Shown: piece after piece, positions 1-5,001 of the stretch
How positions within the stretch are numbered: the first letter of the stretch is position 1
Layout: each line of letters starts with the position of its first letter
Source of the DNA: Thermoleophilaceae bacterium
Lineage (GTDB): Bacteria; Actinomycetota; Thermoleophilia; Solirubrobacterales; Thermoleophilaceae
Reading direction: 5' to 3'
NCBI GenBank assembly: GCA_013695855.1
Contig: JACCZR010000119.1
Span: 1-5,001 of the forward strand
DNA: 5,001 nucleotides
The notes under the pieces: model-generated
Told to the model about the DNA's origin: nothing
Database searches by the model: none
The model's input: the letters and a program-made list of their open reading frames with translations, nothing else
Made by a program: the position numbers and the translations under genes

Positions 1-28
1 GGTCAAGAGGGCGTGCGCCGCGGCACGA

Positions 29-51
29 GGCCCACCGGGGTCGGCCGGGCC
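29..51 (-). terminator. weak candidate hairpin downstream of the DedA gene
   Basis: GGCCC at 29-33 can pair with GGGCC at 47-51, with CCG/CGG pairing possible inside the loop. It sits 12 bp past the DedA stop codon. There is no T-tract on the minus strand after it, so it is not a canonical intrinsic terminator. In DNA this GC-rich such a stem can arise by chance. Confidence 0.2.
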
Positions 52-63
52 GCTCGCCAGCCC

Positions 64-729
64 TCAGGCGCCTTCGGGCTCGGGCCCAGGCCTCCCGCGA
101 CGGCTGCGCACGATCAGATAGACGATCCCGATCACGATGGCCGCGGCCACCGCGTAGTCCACGTAGTGGAGCTTGTCCTGCCACTCCGTGTAGCGGTCGC
201 CCGCCTGCTGGCCGATGAAGGTGAGCAGGAGGACCCAAGGGATGCAGCCAGCCAGCGTTAGCAGGCTGAAGCGCCAGAAGGGCATCCGCGCCACGCCTGC
301 AGGCAGCGAGATGAACGTTCGGATGATGGGCAGCATCCGCGTGAAGAAGACCGTCGCGTCGCCGTGTTTCTCGAACCAGCGATCGGCCCACTCGAGGTGG
401 CTCTTCTTGATGTGCAGCTTCTTGCCGTGTTTCTCGAGCAGGTCGACTCGTCCCGCTTTGCCGACCCAGTAGGCCAGCCAGGAGCCGACCAGGTTGGCAA
501 CCGAGCCCACCGCCGTTGCCATGAAGAGGCTGTATTCGCCCTTGGAGACGTTGAAGCCGGCGAACAGCATCGTGGCCTCGCTGGGCACCGGGATGCAGGC
601 GCTCTCCAGGAGCATGAGGATGAATACCCCCGGCAGGCCCACCGCGTCGACGACATCCACCGCGACGTCGATGATCGGCTGGGTGACAGCGCCGATCAGC
701 AACTGAGACGGGAAGTCGAAGGAGATCAT
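64..729 (-). CDS. DedA-family membrane protein (VTT/SNARE-associated domain)
   Basis: Polytopic inner-membrane protein of 221 aa, the usual DedA length (about 200-220 aa). DedA proteins are proposed lipid scramblases/flippases or proton-dependent transporters needed for envelope homeostasis; the exact substrate here cannot be read from sequence. Visible features: a hydrophobic N-terminal half with the LESACIPVPSE stretch (residues 41-51), which carries the acidic and proline residues typical of the first re-entrant region. A loop rich in Lys and His spans about 91-125. The signature FFTRMLPIIRTFISLPAG lies at 128-145, with R131, P134, R137 and G145 in the family positions. Further membrane segments lie near 151-173 and 191-207, followed by an Arg-rich, Pro/Glu-containing cytoplasmic tail. 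The ATG at 729 is chosen because it gives full family length; no good Shine-Dalgarno sequence precedes it. The gene is divergent from the sugar-nucleotide operon, so a functional link is not implied. Family call is firm; substrate unknown. Confidence 0.93.
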   Translation of the reverse strand: MISFDFPSQLLIGAVTQPIIDVAVDVVDAVGLPGVFILMLLESACIPVPSEATMLFAGFNVSKGEYSLFMATAVGSVANLVGSWLAYWVGKAGRVDLLEKHGKKLHIKKSHLEWADRWFEKHGDATVFFTRMLPIIRTFISLPAGVARMPFWRFSLLTLAGCIPWVLLLTFIGQQAGDRYTEWQDKLHYVDYAVAAAIVIGIVYLIVRSRRGRPGPEPEGA

Positions 730-800
730 CAGTGCGCGGGCCGGGCGTCGAAGAGTTCGGTCAAGACGGGGGACTGGATGTCCCGCGGGCGAGAAGCTGA

Positions 801-811
801 GACATGATGTC
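801..811. repeat. short inverted repeat GACAT-N-ATGTC, possible operator
   Basis: GACATGATGTC is a perfect 5-bp inverted repeat around one central base, located in the divergent gap about 73 bp from each start codon. Small regulators can bind such sites, but the arms are short and there is no second copy in the window, so chance is a fair explanation. Confidence 0.25.
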
Positions 812-866
812 GACGGAGAACATCCGAGCGCGGGGCAGGATGCCCGCGGAGCAGATCCCAGCGGAC

Positions 867-872
867 TAGGGT
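867..872 (+). promoter_or_regulatory. candidate -10 element TAGGGT for the operon
   Basis: TAGGGT fits the TANNNT pattern of actinobacterial sigma-70-type -10 boxes. Transcription would begin near 879-880, only four or five bases before the TTG start at 884, implying a leaderless or near-leaderless mRNA. The expected -35 position (around 843-850) is pure GC with no TTGAC-like match. This is inference from motif and position only. Confidence 0.35.
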
Positions 873-883
873 AGCTGGCCGTC

Positions 884-1963
884 TTGGCCGTCCCGCTTTT
901 TGCCAGCTCGCTGGAGCCCTACCGCGCGCGGCTCGACGAGGCCCTCTCACGCGTGGTCGAGAGCGGCAGCTTCATCCTCGGCCCCGAGGTGGCCGCCTTC
1001 GAGGAGGAGTTCGCCCGCTACCTCGGCGCGCGTCACTGCGTGGGCGTGGCCAACGGGACCGACGCCCTGGCCATCGCACTGCGCTCGCTGGGGGTCCGGC
1101 CGGGCGACGAGGTGGTGATGCCCTCGCTCACCTTCTACGCAACGGCCGAGGCCGCGGTGGAGGTCGGGGCGGTGCCGGTGTTCTGCGACGTCGAGCTCGA
1201 GACCGCGTGCGTCACTCTCGACACCGTGCGCGCCGCGCTCACGCCGAACACCAAGGTCATCGTCCCGGTCCACCTGTTCGGAAACGTGGCGCCGGCGCCT
1301 GAGCTGCGCGAGCTCGGCCTGCCTGTGCTCGAGGACGCCGCCCAGGCCGCGGGCGCAACGCTGGGTGACAGGAAGGCCGGAGCACTCGGGGATGCCGCCA
1401 CCTTCTCCTTCTTTCCCTCCAAGAACCTACCCTGCCTGGGCGATGGGGGGGCGGTCACGACCGACAGCGACGAGGTGGCCGAGCACGCGCGGATGCTGCG
1501 CTTCCACGGCTCGCGCGACAAGGTGACCTTCGAGGAGGTGGGCTACAACTCGCGCCTCGACGAGCTCCAGGCGGCCGCGCTTCGCGTCCTGCTGCCCGAG
1601 CTCGACGGCTGGACCGAGGCCCGCCGGGCCACCGCGGCCGAGTACGAGCGCCAAGGGCTGGCCGAGCACGTGACGCTGCCCCGTCCGGTCGAGGGAGCCG
1701 GGCACGCCTATCACCTCTACGCCGCCCGCAGCGACCGCGCCGACGAGCTGGCGGCCGCCCTCAAGGAGCAGGGCGTGGGCGCGCGGGGCTACTACAGGGT
1801 GCCCGTGCACCGCCAGCCCGCGATGCAGCGCTTCGGCGCCGGCGCCGAGCTGCCCGCCACGGAGGAGCTCGCCGCCACCAACCTGGCGCTGCCCATGGGC
1901 GCCGGGCTCTCGCCGGAGGCCGTGGGCGAGGTGGTCGAGGCGTGCGCGTCTGGGTCGACCTGA
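884..1963 (+). CDS. DegT/DnrJ/EryC1/StrS-family PLP-dependent sugar aminotransferase
   Basis: Transfers an amino group, usually from glutamate, to a keto-sugar nucleotide to make an amino sugar; cytoplasmic, fold-type I PLP enzyme. The 359-aa protein covers the family from its opening VPLF motif to the end. Visible landmarks: SGSFILGPEVAAFE at 27-40; GTDAL at 58-62 in the PLP-phosphate pocket; PVHLFGN at 128-134; EDAAQAAGA at 150-158 with D151 facing the pyridine nitrogen; SFFPSKNL at 175-182 with K180 as the Schiff-base lysine; GDGGAV at 186-191; and GYNSRLDELQAA at 220-231. The FFPSK..GDGGA form resembles WbpE-type enzymes (3-keto uronic acid substrates) more than PglE or PseC, but substrate cannot be settled by eye. 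The start is TTG at 884: an in-frame TAG at 872-874 blocks extension, and this start gives the conserved N-terminus. CTG at 875 is a less likely alternative. The ribosome binding site is poor (AGGG at 868-871, 12 nt away). The 3' end overlaps the next gene by 22 bp. Confidence 0.94.
   Translation: MAVPLFASSLEPYRARLDEALSRVVESGSFILGPEVAAFEEEFARYLGARHCVGVANGTDALAIALRSLGVRPGDEVVMPSLTFYATAEAAVEVGAVPVFCDVELETACVTLDTVRAALTPNTKVIVPVHLFGNVAPAPELRELGLPVLEDAAQAAGATLGDRKAGALGDAATFSFFPSKNLPCLGDGGAVTTDSDEVAEHARMLRFHGSRDKVTFEEVGYNSRLDELQAAALRVLLPELDGWTEARRATAAEYERQGLAEHVTLPRPVEGAGHAYHLYAARSDRADELAAALKEQGVGARGYYRVPVHRQPAMQRFGAGAELPATEELAATNLALPMGAGLSPEAVGEVVEACASGST
1928..1934 (+). promoter_or_regulatory. 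Shine-Dalgarno GAGGTGG that sets the DUF354 start
   Basis: GAGGTGG lies inside the aminotransferase reading frame, 7 nt before the GTG at 1942. It is the best ribosome binding site among the operon genes here. It supports GTG 1942 as the start, which gives the family's typical N-terminal motif right after Met and implies independent or coupled initiation within the upstream gene's 3' end. Confidence 0.55.
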
Positions 1964-2925
1964 CCAACTCCCCCCACGTGCTGGTCATGCGGCCGCTGAT
2001 CGTGGCGATGCGCGAGGACGGGCACCAGGTCGACGTCACCGCCCGCGACTTCGCGCAGACACTCGAGCTGTGCGAGCGGCTGGGGATCGACCATACGCCG
2101 ATCGGGCGCCACGGCGCCACGAGCCGGGCCCGCAACCTCGTTCGGCGCAGCGGAGCCCTGGCACGGTGGGCGCGGCCGCGGCGCTTCGACGTGGCGATGG
2201 GGCACGCCTCCAACGACGTCATGGTGGCAGCGGCGCTGCTGCGGATCCCCAGCGCAACGGCCTTCGACTACGAGTGGGCGACGGTCCAGCATCAGGTCAA
2301 CTGCCGGCTGGCACGGGCGGTGGTGGTGCCCGAGGCGATTCCGCCAGAGCGCCTCGCGCGCTATGGAGCCGCGCACAAGCTGCGCCGCTACGCCGGCCTG
2401 AAGGAGGAGTACTACCTGGCCGACTTCGAGCCCGATCGTGCCGTGTTCGGGGAGCTGGGCCTCGACGACCGTGAGCCGCTCTACGTGATGCGCACGCCGC
2501 CCGCCCTCGCCCTCTACCACCAGTTCGAGAACAGCCTCTTCGCTGCGGTGCTCGAGCGTCTGCGCGGAAGACAGGTCGTGGTTTTGCCCCGAACCCCCGA
2601 GCAGCGCGAGCAGCTGCGGGCCGACGGCGGGTTCATAGTCCCCGAGCGTGCGGTGGACGCGCAGAGCCTGGTGGCCTTTGCCGACCTCGTCGTCTCCGCC
2701 GGCGGTACCATGAACCGAGAAGCGGTGGCGCTCGGCACCCCGGTGTTCACTACGTTCGAGGGTCGCCTGGGTGCCGTGGACGAGGGCCTGCTGCGCGATG
2801 GGCGCTTGCGCCGGCTGGAAGACCCGGCGCAGGTGACCGAGGTGCAGCGGTCGAAAGAGGAGGCGGAGCGCGTCCGGCGCGACCCCCGCGAACTTGTCAG
2901 CATGCTGCTGTCGGCGACCCGATGA
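1942..2925 (+). CDS. DUF354 family protein, predicted GT-B-like nucleotide-sugar enzyme
   Basis: Protein of 327 aa in the DUF354 family (found in archaea and bacteria, often in polysaccharide loci), related in fold to GT-B glycosyltransferases and UDP-GlcNAc 2-epimerases. No reaction is established to my knowledge. Family hallmarks seen: VWVDLTNSPHV at 3-13; VTARDFAQT at 32-40; IGRHG at 54-58; MGHASND at 86-92; FDYEWA at 108-113; VVVPEAIP at 127-134; RRYAGLKEEYYL at 148-159; RTPPALALYH at 184-193; VVVLPRT at 212-218; and a C-terminal SAGGTMNREAVALGTPVF at 252-269. That last glycine-rich, Glu-containing block resembles the nucleotide-sugar pocket of GT-B enzymes. There are no membrane segments or signal peptide, so the protein is likely cytoplasmic or peripheral at the membrane. 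GTG start at 1942 is supported by a Shine-Dalgarno. It overlaps the aminotransferase by 22 bp and the next gene by 4 bp (ATGA), so its product is probably needed together with theirs. Glycosyltransferase is the favoured guess; epimerase is an alternative. Confidence 0.92.
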   Translation: MRVWVDLTNSPHVLVMRPLIVAMREDGHQVDVTARDFAQTLELCERLGIDHTPIGRHGATSRARNLVRRSGALARWARPRRFDVAMGHASNDVMVAAALLRIPSATAFDYEWATVQHQVNCRLARAVVVPEAIPPERLARYGAAHKLRRYAGLKEEYYLADFEPDRAVFGELGLDDREPLYVMRTPPALALYHQFENSLFAAVLERLRGRQVVVLPRTPEQREQLRADGGFIVPERAVDAQSLVAFADLVVSAGGTMNREAVALGTPVFTTFEGRLGAVDEGLLRDGRLRRLEDPAQVTEVQRSKEEAERVRRDPRELVSMLLSATR

Positions 2926-4802
2926 GCTCACTGGTCTCATCCGTGAAGGCACGCCGCCTGGGCCAGGTGGCGGTCGACGCCTGCCTGATCGCCCTCGCCT
3001 ACTACCTGGCCTACGCCCTTCGCTTCGACTCGGGCGTGCCAAACCGCTACGAGGAGCTGCTCACCGACACGTTCGCCTTCGTCTTGGTGATGAAGCTCGC
3101 GATCTTCGCCCTGTTCGGGCTCTACTCGAAGCTCTGGCGCTTCGTGGACCAGCGCGACTTCGAGTCGCTGGTCAAGGCCGTGGTGGTCTCGAGCTTCGTT
3201 CTGATCGTCGCGCTGTTCCTGCTCTCTCCGGGGGACATCAGCCCGCCGCGCGGCGTCATGGCCCTCGACTTCCTGCTGACCCTGGCGCTGACTGTCAGCG
3301 CGCGTTTCCTGGTGCGGGCGGTGGTGGAGCGCCCGCGCGGGGCGTTCGTTCAGTCCGCCGAGCGGGAGGTGCTGATCGTGGGCGCGGGCAACGGCGGCCA
3401 GCAGGTGGCGCTCGAGCTGCGCCGCAACCCCGGGCTCTCCACCGCGCCGATCGGCTTCATCGACGACGACCCGCGCAAGCGCCGGATGCGCATAGCGGGG
3501 CTGGAGGTGCTGGGCGCCACGGGGGACCTGCCGCGCGTGCTCGACGACACCCAGCCCAGCGAGGTCGTGATCGCCATCCCCTCGGCCCCCGGCGTCCTGC
3601 GCCAGCAGGTGGTCACCGCCTGCCGCTCGCGCAACATCCCGGTTCGCACGCTGCCAACCACGTTCGAGCTTCTCTCGGGCGGGGTCAACCTCGTCCGACA
3701 GGTCCGCGAGCTCAAGGTGGAGGACGTGCTTGGCCGCGAGCCCGTGCGCGTGGAGATAGACCGCGTGGGTGCCTACCTGCGAAACCACACGGTGCTGGTC
3801 ACCGGCGCCGGGGGCTCCATCGGCTCGGAGCTCTGCCGTCAGATCGCCCGGGTCTCGCCCAGGAAGCTCGTCCTGTTGGAGAACGGGGAGAACGCGCTGT
3901 TCGAGATCGCCCGTGAGCTCGACGAGGAGCGCCACTTCGGGCGGGCAGTGCCCGTGCTGGCCGACGTCAAGGACGCCACACGCATGGCCGAGATCTTCGA
4001 GGAGCACGAGCCCTCGGTGGTCTTCCACGCCGCCGCGTACAAGCACGTTGGCCTCATGGAGGAGAATCCCGTCGAGGCCGTGCGCAACAACGCCGTGGCC
4101 ACGCGCATAGTGGCCGCCGCGGCCGGCGAGGCCGGGATTGAGCGCTTTGTGCTCGTCTCCACCGACAAGGCCGTGTCTCCCGCGACCGTGATGGGCGCCT
4201 CCAAGGCGCTCGCCGAGTGGGCGATCGAGGCCGCTCAGCACCGCTACCGATCGACCAACTACGCCGCCGTGCGCTTCGGCAACGTCCTCGGCTCCTCGGG
4301 CTCGGTGGTTCCCATCTTCCGCCGCCAGATCGCCGCGGGCGGGCCGGTCACGGTCACCGACGAGCGGATGACGCGCTACTTCATGACCATCCCCGAGGCG
4401 GTGCAGCTGATCATCCGCTCGGGCGAGCTGGCCACCGGTGGCGAGGTCTTCGTCCTGGAGATGGGCGACCCGGTGAAGATCGTCGAGCTCGCGCGCAACA
4501 TGATTCGCCTGGCCGGCCTCGAGCCCGACGAGGACATCGCCGTCGAGGTGATCGGCCAGCGGCCCGGCGAGAAGCTCCACGAGGAGCTGTTCAACCCCGG
4601 CGAGCGCCCGCAGCCCACGCCGGCGGAGAAGATCGTCTCAGCGCTGCGCCCCGCGCCGGAGGCCGAGTGGGTGGAGTCGGCGTTCCTGCGCATCGAGGAG
4701 CTCGTATACGGGGGCGATGCGGCGGGCCTGGCGGGCGCCGTCACCGAGCTCTCGGCCGAGCGCAGCCTGATCGTGGGCGGCCCCAGCCGCCCGGGCCTCT
4801 AA
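2922..4802 (+). CDS. membrane-bound nucleotide-sugar 4,6-dehydratase (WbpM/PglF/CapD-like)
   Basis: Full-length member (626 aa) of the large polysaccharide-biosynthesis dehydratases, which convert UDP-GlcNAc to the UDP-4-keto-6-deoxy sugar using bound NAD; active domain at the cytoplasmic face. Four hydrophobic segments lie near residues 13-33, 49-67, 84-102 and 112-130. A first Rossmann-like domain follows (LIVGAGNGGQQ at 151-161; FIDDDPRKR at 179-187). The catalytic extended-SDR domain begins with TGAGGSIGSE at 294-303 and has D348 (LADVKD) and HAAAYKHV at 369-376. It also has VSTDKA at 412-417, MGASK at 424-428, RFGNVLGSSGSVVPIF at 451-466 and RPGEKLHEEL at 547-556. The usual SDR tyrosine is replaced by M424 with K428 retained: the Ser-Met-Lys arrangement described for WbpM-type enzymes, with D415/K416 available for C6 water elimination. 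It therefore looks catalytically intact. ATG 2922 overlaps the DUF354 stop as ATGA, indicating translational coupling. Exact HexNAc stereochemistry of product is not determinable here. Confidence 0.94.
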   Translation: MSSLVSSVKARRLGQVAVDACLIALAYYLAYALRFDSGVPNRYEELLTDTFAFVLVMKLAIFALFGLYSKLWRFVDQRDFESLVKAVVVSSFVLIVALFLLSPGDISPPRGVMALDFLLTLALTVSARFLVRAVVERPRGAFVQSAEREVLIVGAGNGGQQVALELRRNPGLSTAPIGFIDDDPRKRRMRIAGLEVLGATGDLPRVLDDTQPSEVVIAIPSAPGVLRQQVVTACRSRNIPVRTLPTTFELLSGGVNLVRQVRELKVEDVLGREPVRVEIDRVGAYLRNHTVLVTGAGGSIGSELCRQIARVSPRKLVLLENGENALFEIARELDEERHFGRAVPVLADVKDATRMAEIFEEHEPSVVFHAAAYKHVGLMEENPVEAVRNNAVATRIVAAAAGEAGIERFVLVSTDKAVSPATVMGASKALAEWAIEAAQHRYRSTNYAAVRFGNVLGSSGSVVPIFRRQIAAGGPVTVTDERMTRYFMTIPEAVQLIIRSGELATGGEVFVLEMGDPVKIVELARNMIRLAGLEPDEDIAVEVIGQRPGEKLHEELFNPGERPQPTPAEKIVSALRPAPEAEWVESAFLRIEELVYGGDAAGLAGAVTELSAERSLIVGGPSRPGL

Positions 4803-4820
4803 GGTTCGGCGACTTCCGGC

Positions 4821-5001
4821 ATGGAGATCCTTCAGGAGATCGGCGCCTACGCCGGGCTGGCCGCGGTGTTGGGGCTCGCGGTGCTGTCCGCGCTCTACTT
4901 CTCGCAGGCGCGCGACGTGCGCCGGCTGCGCGAGTGGGCCGGGCGCGCCCCCGAGCGAACCGAAGCTGCACCCCCGCACCTCCGCACCCTCCCACCCCGG
5001 G
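4821..5001 (+). CDS. N-terminal part of a small single-pass membrane protein (runs off window)
   Basis: An open frame from ATG 4821 continues to the window edge without a stop (60 codons plus one base), so only the N-terminus is seen. It begins MEILQEIGAYAGLAAV. A single hydrophobic segment covers about residues 8-27, followed at once by a basic/acidic amphipathic stretch (ARDVRRLREWAGRAPER, about 30-46) and then a Pro-rich linker. Positive charge after the helix predicts an N-out/C-in anchor, or an uncleaved signal-anchor. It lies 18 bp after the dehydratase stop in the same direction with weak ribosome-binding sequence (AAGG at 4801-4804 is too far), consistent with the same operon. I do not recognise the family with confidence; the C-terminal domain that would define function lies outside. 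The overlapping minus-strand frames here show no protein-like features. Confidence 0.6.
   Translation, partial: MEILQEIGAYAGLAAVLGLAVLSALYFSQARDVRRLREWAGRAPERTEAAPPHLRTLPPR

Larger units (their letters stand above)
730..883. promoter_or_regulatory. divergent intergenic region between DedA gene and sugar-nucleotide operon
   Basis: This is the only sizeable non-coding gap in the window and must hold the promoters of both the leftward DedA gene and the rightward operon. Visible elements are an 11-bp perfect inverted repeat (801-811), a TAGGGT -10-like hexamer on the plus strand (867-872), a CCCGCGGG palindrome (782-789), and a partial repeat of its context (GATGCCCGCGG at 839-849 versus GATGTCCCGCGG at 777-788). 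No convincing -35 box is seen for either direction. No RNA gene or riboswitch fold is recognised. Confidence 0.6.

Noticed and set aside
1..63. Possible gene end at the left edge
   Set aside because: The 63 bases downstream of the DedA stop show no convincing start, stop or conserved peptide in any frame; too short to call.
13..261. 82-codon plus-strand frame at the left edge
   Set aside because: Antisense to the DedA C-terminus, with a non-protein-like composition.
729..950. 73-codon minus-strand frame whose TGA overlaps the DedA ATG
   Set aside because: The stop/start overlap looks like coupling, but the frame overlaps the conserved N-terminus of the aminotransferase and its translation is Arg/Pro-rich with no motif; probably chance.
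1792..3042. 416-codon open frame on the minus strand opposite DUF354
   Set aside because: It spans three real plus-strand genes, is Arg/Pro/His-rich and has no recognisable motif; a GC-driven shadow frame.
2894..3916. 340-codon plus-strand frame overlapping the dehydratase start
   Set aside because: Arg/Gly/Ala/Pro-rich out-of-frame reading of the dehydratase coding sequence, with no protein-like features.
2937..4580. 547-codon open frame on the minus strand opposite the dehydratase
   Set aside because: The translation is a low-complexity His/Asp/Arg/Gly-rich string with no domain motifs. The plus strand carries a full-length, motif-complete dehydratase. Long antisense frames are expected at this GC content.

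Overview
The window is uniformly GC-rich, with strong G/C preference at third codon positions, tightly packed genes and frequent overlaps. This suggests a high-GC actinobacterium. A Thermoleophilia/Solirubrobacterales-like source is my best guess from composition and from a TAGGGT-type -10 element, but nothing here proves it. No mobile element, CRISPR array, tRNA or rRNA is visible.

Layout: positions 64-729 on the minus strand encode a DedA-family (VTT/SNARE-associated domain) membrane protein. A 154-bp divergent intergenic region (730-883) follows. From 884 to the right edge, all genes run on the plus strand as a compact operon: a DegT/DnrJ/EryC1/StrS sugar aminotransferase (884-1963), a DUF354 GT-B-like protein (1942-2925), a membrane-bound nucleotide-sugar 4,6-dehydratase of the WbpM/PglF/CapD type (2922-4802), and the 5' end of a small single-pass membrane protein that leaves the window (4821 onward). 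The first two operon genes overlap by 22 bp, the next two by 4 bp (ATGA), and the last is 18 bp downstream. Co-transcription and translational coupling are therefore likely.

How the genes fit together (inference from families): the dehydratase would oxidise C4 and deoxygenate C6 of a UDP-HexNAc to give a 4-keto-6-deoxy sugar. The PLP enzyme would aminate a keto-sugar nucleotide. The DUF354 protein has the architecture of a GT-B nucleotide-sugar enzyme and could be a glycosyltransferase or related enzyme. Together they look like part of a locus for an amino-deoxy sugar in a surface polysaccharide or glycan. The DedA protein is divergently transcribed and need not belong to that pathway.

The most interesting element is the embedded DUF354 gene, whose biochemical role is, to my knowledge, unassigned. 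It is locked by overlaps between two well-understood nucleotide-sugar enzymes. Otherwise the window looks like an ordinary surface-glycan biosynthesis segment, and I do not see a clearly novel system.
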